Position numbers and translations under genes: made by a program | Assembly (NCBI GenBank): GCA_937902275.1 | Contig: CALFNW010000011.1 | Span: 1 to 36,687 of the forward strand | Direction: 5' to 3' | Origin: UBA4717 sp002404395 | GTDB taxonomy: Bacteria; Bacillota; Clostridia; Oscillospirales; CAG-272 | DNA length: 36,687 nucleotides | Shown here: piece by piece, positions 7,647 to 16,620 of the stretch | How the letters are laid out: each line of letters begins with the position of its first letter | Numbering within the stretch: position 1 is the stretch's first letter | The notes under the pieces: generated by a model | What the model saw: only the letters and a program-made list of their open reading frames with translations | What the model was told of the DNA's origin: nothing | Databases searched by the model: none

Positions 7647-10277
7647 TCAGCGTTCGATCTCCTGCATCTCGTATGCCTCAAGGATATCTCCGACTTTGAT
7701 ATCGTTGAACTTTTCAAGTCCGATACCGCACTCAAAGCCCTGAAGCACCTCGCGCGCGTCGTCTTTGAACCGTTTGAGCGAGGATATCTTATCTTCAAAT
7801 ATCACCACGCTGTCGCGCACGACACGGATAAGCGAGTTGCGAGTAACCTTGCCGTCCTGAATATATGAGCCGGCGATCGTTCCGACATTCGGAACATGGA
7901 TAGTCTGACGCACTTCGGCGTGGCCGACGATAACTTCCTTGAATTTCGGGGCAAGCATACCCTTCATAGCGGCGGAAACTTCGTCTATGCACTCATAAAT
8001 GATACGATAGGTACGAATGTCAACGCCTTTCTCAGCCGCCGAATCAATAGCCGACTTGTCGGGACGGACGTTGAAGCCTATGATGATCGCATTGGAAGCA
8101 TCGGCAAGCATAACGTCGCTCTCGGTAATACCTCCGACCGCGCTGTGGATCACTTTTACCTTGACTTCGTCGTTTGAAAGCTTAACAAGCGAAGATTTTA
8201 CCGCTTCGGCAGAGCCTCCGACATCGGCTTTGATAATGATATTAAGCTCCTTAACGCCGTCGGCGATCTGAGCGAAGAGATCGTCAAGGTTTGCCTTGCT
8301 GTTTGCCTTAAAGGATTCTTCCTTGATCTTGTTTCTTCTCTGCTCGGCAAGCTCTCTGGCCATTCTCTCGTCCTCAACTGCCGCAAACTCGTCTCCGGCT
8401 TCGGGAACTTCGGAAAGTCCGATAATTTCGACCGGCACAGAGGGACCGGCTTTTGCAAGCTTTCTGCCGTTTTCATCGGTCATTGCACGCACGCGTCCGA
8501 CCGAAGTTCCGGCAATGACGATATCGCCGCTATTGAGCGTACCGTTCTGCACCAGCACGGTGGCAACCGGTCCGCGGCCCTTATCAAGCTTGGACTCAAT
8601 AACCACACCTTTGGCGCGGCGGTTCGGATTTGCTTTAAGATCTTTCATTTCGGCAACAAGGAGTATATTTTCAAGCAGATCGTCGATACCTGCCTTGGTA
8701 AGCGCCGAAACCGGAACGCAGATCACGTCGCCGCCCCATTCTTCGGGCACAAGATCGTACTTGGTAAGCTCCTGCTTGATATTGTCGGGGTTTGCGGTGT
8801 GTTTATCCATTTTGTTGATCGCTACGATGATCTCAATACCCGCCGCCTTTGCATGGTTTATTGCCTCAACCGTCTGCGGCATAATGCCGTCATCCGCGGC
8901 TACAACGAGGATCGCGATATCCGTAGCCATGGCTCCGCGCGCACGCATTGCGGTAAATGCAGCATGACCGGGAGTATCAAGGAAAGTTATATATTTTCCG
9001 TCGATATTCACACGATATGCACCGATATGCTGTGTAATACCTCCGGCTTCGCCCGTTGTAACGTGCGTATGTCTGATAGCGTCAAGTATAGAAGTCTTAC
9101 CGTGGTCAACGTGGCCCATTACAACAACGACGGGACTGCGGGTCACAAGATCCTCGGCGTTATCCTCTTTCTCGTCGAAGAGTTTTTCTTCGATCGTGAC
9201 CACGACTTCCTTTTCTACCTTTGCGCCGAGCTCATCGGCAACAAGGTACGCGGTATCATAATCAAGCGTCATATTTACGTTTGCCATGACACCGAGCAGC
9301 ATGAGGCGCTTAACTACCTCGGCGGCGGTCACTTTAAGTCTTGAAGCAAGTTCGGTAACCGAGATCTCATCGGGGATCAGAACCGTAAGCTGTTGTTTTT
9401 TAGCCTTTTCAAAGTTCTGCTTCTTGAGCTTCTCCATAGCGAGACGCTCTTTTTCTTTTTCCTTTTCACGTGCGAAGCTGTCTTTTCCCTTGTTCTTGAT
9501 CTTCTGCTTTTCGGGGTTGAAATCCTTTTTATCGCTGACAAAGTTTTCAAGACGCTCGTCATATTTTGAAAGGTCAACTGCGGTCGATGAGCCGCGCGTA
9601 TCCACGATGCGCTGACCTTCACGCTTGATTGACGATTCATCGGTGATCTTCACGTCGCCCTGCGCAGGATTGGGCTGACGGCGCAGAGTATTATTCTGAC
9701 GACGATTATCATCGGCGGTTTTATTGCTGTCACGACGGTCGTTCTTTTTTTCGTTTTTGTTCTGAGAATTAAAATTCTGAGCGCCCTGTCTGAATTTTTC
9801 AAACTTCTCAAGCTTTGACATAGGCGCGTCTTTTTTGTGCTCGGCCGCCTTGCTGGCAGTATCGCTTTGCGCTTTTTCGGCAGGCTTTGACGTGTCGTCA
9901 GTTTTCGGAGCCTCCGCTTTTGTCTTATCCGCGTCGTTTGCGGGTGCGGCTTTGATCTCGTCCGCGTTCTCTTGCCTTACCTCAGCCTTCACTTCCGATT
10001 TCACTTCCGATTTCGGGGCTTCGGCGGTTTTGGCGGAAACGGCGGGTTTCGGCTTTGCGATCGTGAAACTGCCGTCAATATAGCTGTCGATATTTTCGAT
10101 CTGCTTAGTGCTTGTGATAAACTCCATCACAATGTTAAACTCATCGGCGTTCAGACTGCCGGACTGAGTTTTGCCGGTAACGCCCGCCTTGGAGATCAAG
10201 TCAAGCATATCCTTGCTTTTAAGTTCAAGTTCCTTTGAAAGAGTGCTTATCTTATATTTAATATCATTATTTGGCAT
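7647..10277 (-). CDS. infB: Translation initiation factor IF-2
   Basis: IF-2 is the GTPase that brings initiator fMet-tRNA to the 30S subunit and promotes 50S joining. An IF2-N type domain is at residues 1-60, then a charged Lys/Glu/Ala/Asn-rich linker (about 85-290). A second IF2-N domain (VTELASRLKVTAAEVVKRL) and the G domain follow. The G1 motif GHVDHGKT is at 388-395, then DTPGHAAF, NKMDK and a SAL G5 motif. C-terminal domains II-IV complete it. Its 876 aa are normal for the long Gram-positive form. The linker has a short in-frame KSEV/KAEV repetition. It is the last gene of the rimP operon: rbfA and truB, common next genes, are not found here. Confidence 0.97.
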   Translation of the reverse strand: MPNNDIKYKISTLSKELELKSKDMLDLISKAGVTGKTQSGSLNADEFNIVMEFITSTKQIENIDSYIDGSFTIAKPKPAVSAKTAEAPKSEVKSEVKAEVRQENADEIKAAPANDADKTKAEAPKTDDTSKPAEKAQSDTASKAAEHKKDAPMSKLEKFEKFRQGAQNFNSQNKNEKKNDRRDSNKTADDNRRQNNTLRRQPNPAQGDVKITDESSIKREGQRIVDTRGSSTAVDLSKYDERLENFVSDKKDFNPEKQKIKNKGKDSFAREKEKEKERLAMEKLKKQNFEKAKKQQLTVLIPDEISVTELASRLKVTAAEVVKRLMLLGVMANVNMTLDYDTAYLVADELGAKVEKEVVVTIEEKLFDEKEDNAEDLVTRSPVVVVMGHVDHGKTSILDAIRHTHVTTGEAGGITQHIGAYRVNIDGKYITFLDTPGHAAFTAMRARGAMATDIAILVVAADDGIMPQTVEAINHAKAAGIEIIVAINKMDKHTANPDNIKQELTKYDLVPEEWGGDVICVPVSALTKAGIDDLLENILLVAEMKDLKANPNRRAKGVVIESKLDKGRGPVATVLVQNGTLNSGDIVIAGTSVGRVRAMTDENGRKLAKAGPSVPVEIIGLSEVPEAGDEFAAVEDERMARELAEQRRNKIKEESFKANSKANLDDLFAQIADGVKELNIIIKADVGGSAEAVKSSLVKLSNDEVKVKVIHSAVGGITESDVMLADASNAIIIGFNVRPDKSAIDSAAEKGVDIRTYRIIYECIDEVSAAMKGMLAPKFKEVIVGHAEVRQTIHVPNVGTIAGSYIQDGKVTRNSLIRVVRDSVVIFEDKISSLKRFKDDAREVLQGFECGIGLEKFNDIKVGDILEAYEMQEIER

Positions 10278-10282
10278 ACAAA

Positions 10283-10657
10283 TTAACCCTCACTTTCGGT
10301 GACCGTCCGAGGCGTTTGTTGCGCCGTCGTTTCGTAAATGTTTTTTACAGCTGCGGCAAGGTTTTTGTCGGTAATACCGAGCGACACGATCGGTCGTTTG
10401 CGACCGACGGCACGGCATATATCCGTCGGATCGATATCCGTGCGGATAATTTCGACTTCAAGCTCCGCGCAACGCTCATCAAGCTTTCTCTTAGTGCGTT
10501 CGGAGGCAGAGTCCGAAAGCAAGACCAGACATACGCGGCATTTGAGCACGCCATCAAGCGTAAGTTCACTTCCGTAGGTAAGCTTCCCTGCTTTGGCGGC
10601 AAGCCCTAACATTCCGAGCATCTTCTTCTGCGCAGCGTCAAAGGTATCACGGGTCAT
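10283..10657 (-). CDS. ylxQ: L7Ae/L30e-family RNA-binding protein, YlxQ-like
   Basis: This is a small L7Ae/L30e/Gadd45-fold protein of the kind encoded between rnpM and infB in Bacillota. The typical N-terminal signature is MLGLAAKAGKLTYG, followed by a central LVLLSDSASERTKRKL stretch. Its cellular role is poorly defined; kink-turn RNA binding is inferred from the family. The frame is open from a TTG at 10675, but ATG at 10657 is chosen. It has GGAGG eight bases upstream and gives a shorter overlap (11 bases) with rnpM. Only 5 bases separate it from infB, so the two are surely cotranscribed. Confidence 0.85.
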   Translation of the reverse strand: MTRDTFDAAQKKMLGMLGLAAKAGKLTYGSELTLDGVLKCRVCLVLLSDSASERTKRKLDERCAELEVEIIRTDIDPTDICRAVGRKRPIVSLGITDKNLAAAVKNIYETTAQQTPRTVTESEG

Positions 10658-10946
10658 TTCCGTCACCTCCGACAATAGATTCCGAGAGCAATTTTATTAT
10701 CTCCTCGGGTATCTCAACTCCCAGATTCCGACTGAGTCTCCCGGCTTTTACCGCTTTCCTCAGGCAGGCAGGATCGGGGCATATGTATACGCCTCTGCCC
10801 GATGCCTTCCCCTTTGCATCTATCGAAACGCTGCCGTCGGGTGCGCGCACTACACGTACAAGTTCCTTTTTGGGCTTTGTCTGATTACAGCCCACGCAAC
10901 GTCTCTCCGGAATCTTTTTGTTCTGAGCATTATTCAAGCTGTTCAA
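10647..10946 (-). CDS. rnpM: RNase P modulator RnpM (YlxR family)
   Basis: This 99-aa protein carries the family signature: RRCVGCNQTKPKKELVRVV followed by GRGVYICPDPACLRKA. YlxR proteins bind RNA; the Bacillus member has been renamed RnpM because it interacts with RNase P (family knowledge). The start is TTG at 10946 with AAAGG about eight bases upstream. The upstream ATG at 10952 gives only ATG-TAT-TGA in another frame. A GC hairpin touches the ribosome binding site. The gene lies between nusA and ylxQ in the conserved order. Confidence 0.9.
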   Translation of the reverse strand: MNSLNNAQNKKIPERRCVGCNQTKPKKELVRVVRAPDGSVSIDAKGKASGRGVYICPDPACLRKAVKAGRLSRNLGVEIPEEIIKLLSESIVGGDGNDP

Positions 10947-10959
10947 TACATTTACCTTT

Positions 10960-10972
10960 CCGGCGAAGCCGG
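10960..10972 (-). promoter_or_regulatory. GC hairpin abutting the rnpM ribosome binding site
   Basis: On the minus strand CCGGC-TTC-GCCGG forms a 5-bp perfect stem with a 3-base loop, directly followed by AAAGG of the rnpM ribosome binding site. It lies in the 65-base nusA-rnpM gap and resembles the hairpins before nrdR, the GH78 gene, the PocR-AraC gene and clpP. No T-run follows. Confidence 0.5.
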
Positions 10973-11011
10973 TTCTTTATTGTTTAATATCGTTCGGGTA
11001 AGCACTCGGTC

Positions 11012-12121
11012 TTACTTTTCTTCGCTTACTTCTTCGCTTGATTCCTTGTCGTCGCCCGCTTTGGCTTTAACGTAAGGCACCGCGCCGTCCGCGGTAGTCT
11101 TTATGTCGATCTTGAAGCCGGTAAGTCTTGCTGCGAGTCTTGCATTAAGTCCCTCTTTACCGATCGCAAGTGAAAGCTGATCCTCTGCAACCACCGCGCG
11201 GCAGGCACGCTCGCCTTCAATTATTACCTTGTCAACGGTAGCCGGTGCAAGCGCCTTTGCGATATATTCCGCCGGATCGTCACTGTATTTGATGATATCG
11301 ATCTTTTCGCCGTGAAGCTCGTCGGTGATGTTATTGATCCTCATTCGGCGGCTGCCTATGCACGCGCCGATCGGATCGACGTTTTCATCGCGCGACATAA
11401 CAGCGAGTTTGGTGCGCACGCCCGCTTCACGCGAAACGCCCTTTATGATCACGGTGCCGTCCTGTATTTCGGGAACTTCAAGTTCGAACAGCCGCTTTAC
11501 GAGTCCGGCATGAGTTCTGGAGATAGTCACGAGCGGTCCTCTTTCGGCGTTCTCTTTCTTGACTTCCATAATGAAGACCTTGAGCTTGTCATTCACATTG
11601 TAGACTTCGCCCGGGATCTGTTCTTCCTTTTTAAGCGTTACGCGGCTTGTGCCGGTATCGACGATAAGATCTCCGGTGACCGGATCGACCTTATCGACGG
11701 TCGCGGTAACGATCTCCTCTTTCTTTTCTTCATATTCGCGAAGCATCATTGAACGCTCCGCTTCACGAATCGCCTGAACAAGCACATTCTTTGCAGTCAT
11801 TGCCGAAAGTCTTCTCATGTTTTTCGGCTTAAGCTCGGTCTCAACCACCGAGCCTACGGTATATTTGCGATTCAGCTTTTTCGCTTCGTCAAGCGAGATC
11901 TCGGTAACGTCGTTTTTCACTTCTTCGACTACGGTACGGGTCTGAAATACGCGTATGTCTTCCTTTACCGGGTCGATGGAAACGCGTATCTGCACCTGCG
12001 AATCAATCTCATGCTCGTATGCCTTTTCAAGCGCTACCTGTATCTTCTCGATAAGGTACTCCTTGGATATTCCCTTTTCTTTTTCAAAGGCATCAAGCGC
12101 CGCAAAAAAATCCTTATTCAT
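11012..12121 (-). CDS. nusA: Transcription termination/antitermination factor NusA
   Basis: NusA binds RNA polymerase and nascent RNA and modulates pausing, termination and antitermination. The N-terminal RNAP-binding domain covers about residues 1-125. An S1 domain follows (VTATVDKVDPVTGDLIVDTG to TISRTHAGLVKRLFELEVPEI). KH1 contains DPIGACIGSRRMRI and KH2 contains AIGKEGLNARLAARLTG. The 369-aa length and lack of C-terminal acidic repeats fit Gram-positive NusA. The frame opens at TTG 12139, but ATG 12121 is chosen because AAAGGA precedes it by about seven bases. It starts 15 bases after the rimP stop. Confidence 0.96.
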   Translation of the reverse strand: MNKDFFAALDAFEKEKGISKEYLIEKIQVALEKAYEHEIDSQVQIRVSIDPVKEDIRVFQTRTVVEEVKNDVTEISLDEAKKLNRKYTVGSVVETELKPKNMRRLSAMTAKNVLVQAIREAERSMMLREYEEKKEEIVTATVDKVDPVTGDLIVDTGTSRVTLKKEEQIPGEVYNVNDKLKVFIMEVKKENAERGPLVTISRTHAGLVKRLFELEVPEIQDGTVIIKGVSREAGVRTKLAVMSRDENVDPIGACIGSRRMRINNITDELHGEKIDIIKYSDDPAEYIAKALAPATVDKVIIEGERACRAVVAEDQLSLAIGKEGLNARLAARLTGFKIDIKTTADGAVPYVKAKAGDDKESSEEVSEEK

Positions 12122-12135
12122 TTTATTCGTTCCTT

Positions 12136-12621
12136 TCAATTATCATACGCATCATCAAAATTGAAAACGGTCCTCACTTTTGCGACCTTGTCGCACGGAA
12201 GTCTGACCTCGGCATCGCCCTCAAGTATCACAAGTTCATCGGGAGTATGCGATACAAGGCTTCCGCATACCGATTTTCTGCCGTTGAGCGGGGCAAACAG
12301 CTTTGCTTCGACTGTGGCGCCGATAAACTGCTCGTAATGCCAATCATATTTCAACTCGCGCTCGATCCCGGGCGAAGATACTTCAAGGTGGTATGCTCCC
12401 TCTATCGGGTCAGCCTCATCAAGGAGCGGGTCGATCGCACGGTGAACGGTCTCGCAGTCATCAATGGTTATGCCCTCCTCGCGGTCGATAGTGATACGCA
12501 GGTAGTAATCCGCGCCTTCCTTTACATATTCAACATCCCAAAGGTCATAATCGAGCCCGGAGATCACGGGTCCGACTATATCGGCAACCGTCGAAGCAAT
12601 ATTTCTATCGTTTTTCTTCAT
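12136..12621 (-). CDS. rimP: Ribosome maturation factor RimP
   Basis: RimP is a cytosolic 30S subunit assembly factor and the usual first gene of the nusA-infB operon. The N-terminal part has the conserved YDLWDVEYVKEGADYYLRITIDREEGITIDDCE stretch in pieces (for example LRITIDREEGITIDDCE) and LEVSSPGIEREL. The C-terminal part is the SH3-like domain. Length (161 aa) is normal. A promoter lies at 12698-12726, and a terminator-like hairpin sits between it and this gene, so control by attenuation is possible. Confidence 0.95.
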   Translation of the reverse strand: MKKNDRNIASTVADIVGPVISGLDYDLWDVEYVKEGADYYLRITIDREEGITIDDCETVHRAIDPLLDEADPIEGAYHLEVSSPGIERELKYDWHYEQFIGATVEAKLFAPLNGRKSVCGSLVSHTPDELVILEGDAEVRLPCDKVAKVRTVFNFDDAYDN

Positions 12622-12651
12622 TAACAGCCTTCCTTATCCGGACAAAAAGTA

Positions 12652-12673
12652 AGAGTGGTCTTTCAACCACTCT
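12652..12673 (-). terminator. Terminator-like hairpin in the rimP operon leader
   Basis: AGAGTGGT (12652-12659) and ACCACTCT (12666-12673) form an 8-bp perfect stem with a 6-base loop. On the minus strand it is followed by an interrupted U-tract (TACTTTTTG). It lies downstream of the rimP promoter and 30 bases upstream of rimP. It can therefore stop read-through from glgP and could also act as an attenuator of the operon. The plus strand also has CCTTTTT after it. Confidence 0.65.
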
Positions 12674-12697
12674 CCTTTTTCAATATCTTACTGTAAC

Positions 12698-12726
12698 AGT
12701 ATACCACCGTTTTGTCCCGATTGCAA
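12698..12726 (-). promoter_or_regulatory. SigA-type promoter of rimP-nusA-rnpM-ylxQ-infB
   Basis: Read on the minus strand, TTGCAA and TATACT are separated by 17 bases. The expected start of transcription is near 12690, about 70 bases before rimP. Phased A-tracts lie just upstream. Confidence 0.7.
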
Positions 12727-12729
12727 TAG

Positions 12730-12766
12730 TTTTTTAGAATTTTTTTGCATTTTTTACGATTTTTTT
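12730..12766 (-). promoter_or_regulatory. Four A-tracts phased at exactly 10 bp (bent DNA / UP-like element)
   Basis: Plus-strand T-runs begin at 12730, 12740, 12750 and 12760, with lengths 6, 7, 6 and 7. On the minus strand these are A-tracts in helical phase, ending 4 bases before the -35 box. Such arrays bend DNA and can contact the RNA polymerase alpha subunit. The last codons and stop of glgP lie within the array. Confidence 0.65.
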
Positions 12767-15105
12767 ATCCTTGGAGCGATATTCCACACCGCTTCGGCAT
12801 ATTTGCGCACGGCACGATCGGAAGAAAACACTCCCGCACCGGCGATATTCGCAAGCCCTTTTTCTGCGTTTTTGCGGCGGTCGGCAAAATCCGCAAGCGC
12901 TGCCTTTTTGGTCTGATAGTATTCCGGGAAGTCCTTTATCACATAATATCTGTCGGCGCCGTGATTCATGAGCGATTCGTAAAGTTCGGGATATCCGCCC
13001 GACCTGCAGAGCCGTCCGAACAGTTCAAGCGTTTCCGAGAGCAACGCATCCTTTTTGATTATTTCGGCTTTGACTTTGTCGTATTCGCCCGCAAGAGTTG
13101 ATAACTCCTCTACGGTCGCACCGAAAATATAATTGTTTTCTCTGCCTGCCTCCTTGACGATCTCGATATTTGCGCCGTCAAGCGTCCCGAGCGTCAGCGC
13201 GCCGTTTAACATCATCTTCATATTTCCGGTGCCGCTCGCCTCAAAGCCGGCGCAGGAGATCTGCTCCGATATATCCGCCGCCGCGCAAAGCAGCTCTGCA
13301 TACGAGACATTGTAATTTTCAACAAAATGGACGGCAAATCTGCTCTTCAGGTGTGGATCGGACATAAACAGCTTTTCAAGCGCGCATATATAGGCAATGA
13401 CATTTTTGGCCTGTCGGTAGCCGGGCGCCGCTTTGCCTCCGAACAGAAATACGCCGGACGGAAGCAGGCTCAAGCCGCCGGATCCTGATTCGATATACAT
13501 TGCAGTCAAAGACAGCGCGTTCAAAAGCTGACGCTTATACTCATGTATGCGCTTGATCTGAATATCGAATACCGCGTCGGGGTCAAAGCTTACCCCCTCG
13601 TGCTTACCTATATATTCCGATAGTATAACGTGCCGCTCGCGTTTTACCTTTACAAACTCGTCTATCGCCGACTTATCATTTTTGTATTTACCGACTTCGC
13701 TTATACGGGACAACTCATATATCCACTCATCATTTCCGCAAAGTCTCGTAACAAGCCCGGATAACCCGGGATCTGCCAGCAACAGCCAACGCCGTTGGGT
13801 GATCCCGTTTGTAATATTGATAAGTTTACCCGGAAAAACACGTTCGTGCTCCGCAAACAGCTTGGTTTTAAGAATCTCGGTATGCAATTTGGCGACACCG
13901 TTGACCTTTACCGACGCATAAAGCGCAAGCTCCGCCATTCGCACCCTGCCGTCTTTCACGATACTCATTGACTCATAGTCAGCCGCGTCAAGTTCGGACT
14001 TCAAGCGCAGATCGATCTGTCTGATTATATCGGCTATGCCCGATAAAACCGCGTTCATGGTCTCAATGCTCCAACTTTCGAGCGCCTCGCTCATGACCGT
14101 ATGATTGGTATATGCAAAGCTGCGGCGAGAGATCGCGAAGGCTTCGTCAAAGCTCAAGCCCTCTGCTTCAAGCAGTCTGATAAGCTCGGGGATCGCAATT
14201 ACCGGGTGAGTATCGTTGAGTTGGAAAATATTTTCGTCGGCAAATCGGCTGAAATCACTGCCGTAGACCGTCTTATAACGTCTGAGCACATCTTTAAGCG
14301 ATGCGCTTGCAAAGAAATACTGCTGTCTGAGTCTTAAGAGCTTGCCCGAATCGGTATCATCCGCCGGATACAGCACGCGCGAAATATTTTCGGCTTCATT
14401 TTTTTGTTTAAGCGCGCCGCTGTAATCCTGCTTATTGAAGAGTGCGAAATCAAACGGTGTATCAGGGTGAGCTTCCCAAAGTCTGATATTTGCGGCATAG
14501 CCATTGCAAAAGCCGAAGATCGGAATATCATACGGGAGCGCGCACACCGAAAAATCGTCGAAATCGACCGTGACCCTCTCTGAGTACATCGGAATCGACC
14601 AATGATCGCCGAAGCGCGTCCAATCGTCGGGAAGCTCGGTCTGTCCGTGCTCATTTATCATTTGCCTGAATATTCCGTATTTGTATCTGATCCCGTAACC
14701 GCAAAGCGGCAGTCCGAGCGCCGCCGCAGAGTCCATATAGCAAGCGGCAAGTCTGCCGAGTCCGCCGTTTCCGAGCCCGGGATCGTCAAGTTCGCTGAGT
14801 TTCGCAAAATCGCCGCCGTGCTTCTCTATGATGCCGCGTACTTCATCGTATATTCCGAGCGCCTGAAGATTATTCTCGGTCATGCGCCCGAGTAAGAACT
14901 CCGCCGACAGATAATATGCGCGTCTCTGCCCTTTTTTCACGCTCATGACCTCGGCACGTCTGCCGGCGTAAAGGCGCATGACCGTGTCTGCGACTGCCGC
15001 CTCAAGCTCGTACGGTTCGGCTTCGCTCACCTGCTTCATAAAATGCGACTCAAGGTAGGAGACAATGCCAAGATCAAGCAGCTTACTGTTGCTCTTATCA
15101 CTCAT
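12754..15105 (-). CDS. glgP: Glycogen/maltodextrin phosphorylase (GT35)
   Basis: The enzyme releases glucose-1-phosphate from the non-reducing ends of alpha-1,4-glucans using pyridoxal phosphate. The family signature EASGTGNMKMMLNGALTLGT is present, with the predicted PLP lysine at residue 630. The N-terminal RRAYYLSAEFLLGR and GNGGLGRLAACYMDS segments are also diagnostic. At 783 aa it is close to E. coli MalP and GlgP. It is the last gene of the maltodextrin operon, 15 bases after malQ, with AAAGGA before its ATG. Context favours a role on maltodextrins freed by MalQ rather than on stored glycogen, but that cannot be decided from sequence. Confidence 0.95.
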   Translation of the reverse strand: MSDKSNSKLLDLGIVSYLESHFMKQVSEAEPYELEAAVADTVMRLYAGRRAEVMSVKKGQRRAYYLSAEFLLGRMTENNLQALGIYDEVRGIIEKHGGDFAKLSELDDPGLGNGGLGRLAACYMDSAAALGLPLCGYGIRYKYGIFRQMINEHGQTELPDDWTRFGDHWSIPMYSERVTVDFDDFSVCALPYDIPIFGFCNGYAANIRLWEAHPDTPFDFALFNKQDYSGALKQKNEAENISRVLYPADDTDSGKLLRLRQQYFFASASLKDVLRRYKTVYGSDFSRFADENIFQLNDTHPVIAIPELIRLLEAEGLSFDEAFAISRRSFAYTNHTVMSEALESWSIETMNAVLSGIADIIRQIDLRLKSELDAADYESMSIVKDGRVRMAELALYASVKVNGVAKLHTEILKTKLFAEHERVFPGKLINITNGITQRRWLLLADPGLSGLVTRLCGNDEWIYELSRISEVGKYKNDKSAIDEFVKVKRERHVILSEYIGKHEGVSFDPDAVFDIQIKRIHEYKRQLLNALSLTAMYIESGSGGLSLLPSGVFLFGGKAAPGYRQAKNVIAYICALEKLFMSDPHLKSRFAVHFVENYNVSYAELLCAAADISEQISCAGFEASGTGNMKMMLNGALTLGTLDGANIEIVKEAGRENNYIFGATVEELSTLAGEYDKVKAEIIKKDALLSETLELFGRLCRSGGYPELYESLMNHGADRYYVIKDFPEYYQTKKAALADFADRRKNAEKGLANIAGAGVFSSDRAVRKYAEAVWNIAPRIKKS

Positions 15106-15120
15106 ATTTACTATATCCTT

Positions 15121-16620
15121 TCAAACATCGGCATAATATCGCTTATCGCAAAGCCTGCCGTACAGTGCTGCCATACGTGACAGGTTATGGGCAAGCGCAG
15201 TATTTATATCTTCCGCGCGCGCTCTCCATTTCCAATTTCCCGACTCGGTCGACGGCGTATTCATTCTTCCCTCCGCTTTCAGCCCGAGCAGGTCCTGAAG
15301 CGGTATTATCACCGTATCCGCCACACTCGCGTAAAGCCTTTTCACGGCGGTTGCCGACACATTGCTTTCGCAGTCAAGATAGTCCTTGACGAAACGCCGC
15401 TCGGCATCATTCAAAGCCTCAAAATAAGCTTCAAAGGTCGGATTGTCGTGCGTTCCGGTATATGCAACGCATTTCTTTCCGTAATTATGAGGCAGATGCT
15501 CGTTTGACGCGTCCGAATCGAATCCGAACTCAAGTATTTTCATTCCCGGATATCCGCATTTCGACAAAAGCGCTTTAACCTTATCGTCGATGAAGCCGAG
15601 GTCCTCCGCAATTATCCCGACACGGGACAGCGTATTCGACAGCGTCTTGAAAAAGTCATATCCGGGGCCGTCGAGCCATTCCCCGTCTGCCGCGCTCTTA
15701 CTGTTGCCGGGTATGGCGTAATAAGAAGAAAAACCTCTGAAGTGGTCGATCCTCACATAGTCATACAGCTCGGCGATCCATTCAAAGCGTCGTCTCCACC
15801 ATGTATAGCCGTCAAGCTTCATACGCTCCCAATCGTAGATCGGGTTGCCCCAGAACTGACCTTCCGAATTAAATGAATCGGGCGGACAGCCTGCGGCAAG
15901 CTCGCACGACAGCTCGGGCGTGACTTTAAAAAGTTCGGGAGACTCCCACACATCAACGCTGTCTGCGGCGACATATATCGGTATATCTCCTATTATCGAA
16001 ACGCCTGCTTCGGAGGCGTATTTTTTTAATGCAAAATACTGTCCGAAGAACTTGTACTGCAAAAATTTCCAGAATCCGAGCTCGCGCACGTTGTCGTCTT
16101 TTTCAAGAAAGGCTTTTATCGCCCGTTTGTCACGGTATTTGTATTTATCCTGCCACTTTGAGACCGCGACGCCGTTTTCACGCTCCTTGAGCGTCATAAA
16201 CAGCGCAAACGGATCAAGCCAAGCGCTGTTCTTTTCGCAAAATTCAATAAACCCGTGCTCTTTCGGATCAAAACTTTCATACGCATAGCGCAAAAGCTCA
16301 TAGCGCGTGCCGTACAGTCTGCCGTAATCCACGCTCGTTTCGCCGCCCGAAACTTTATGACGGCGCAGATATTCGCGCGAGAGCAATCCGTCTTCGCGCA
16401 AAAGCTCGGGATCAATAAAATAGGGATTCCCGGCAAAGCCCGAAAAGGACTGATAAGGCGAGTCTCCCGGTCCGGTCATTCCGAGCGGCAGTATCTGCCA
16501 CAGGCTCTGCCCCGCGTCATGCAGGAAATCCACAAACGCATACGCACTGCCGCCGAAATTACCGATGCCGTACTCCGACGGCAATGAAGATATATGAAGT
16601 AGTATTCCGCACTGTCTCAT
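15121..16620 (-). CDS. malQ: 4-alpha-glucanotransferase (amylomaltase, GH77)
   Basis: MalQ transfers maltodextrin chains between glucans, producing glucose and longer chains for phosphorylase. The GH77 start (GILLHISSLPSEYGIGNFG) and the LPLGMTGPGDSPYQ segment are clear. The catalytic residues are the nucleophile Asp292 in RIDHFRGF, acid/base Glu339 in IAEDLG and Asp392 in GTHDNP; their spacing agrees with Thermus amylomaltase. It is 499 aa, a normal length. Its ATG overlaps the stop of the ATPase gene upstream by 4 bases, and glgP follows by 15 bases, so the enzymes are coupled to import. Confidence 0.96.
   Translation of the reverse strand: MRQCGILLHISSLPSEYGIGNFGGSAYAFVDFLHDAGQSLWQILPLGMTGPGDSPYQSFSGFAGNPYFIDPELLREDGLLSREYLRRHKVSGGETSVDYGRLYGTRYELLRYAYESFDPKEHGFIEFCEKNSAWLDPFALFMTLKERENGVAVSKWQDKYKYRDKRAIKAFLEKDDNVRELGFWKFLQYKFFGQYFALKKYASEAGVSIIGDIPIYVAADSVDVWESPELFKVTPELSCELAAGCPPDSFNSEGQFWGNPIYDWERMKLDGYTWWRRRFEWIAELYDYVRIDHFRGFSSYYAIPGNSKSAADGEWLDGPGYDFFKTLSNTLSRVGIIAEDLGFIDDKVKALLSKCGYPGMKILEFGFDSDASNEHLPHNYGKKCVAYTGTHDNPTFEAYFEALNDAERRFVKDYLDCESNVSATAVKRLYASVADTVIIPLQDLLGLKAEGRMNTPSTESGNWKWRARAEDINTALAHNLSRMAALYGRLCDKRYYADV

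Noticed and set aside
8296..8967. Open frame of 223 codons on the plus strand, Ser/Ala-rich and hydrophobic
   Set aside because: It is antisense to the IF-2 G domain and has no plausible ribosome binding site or motif.
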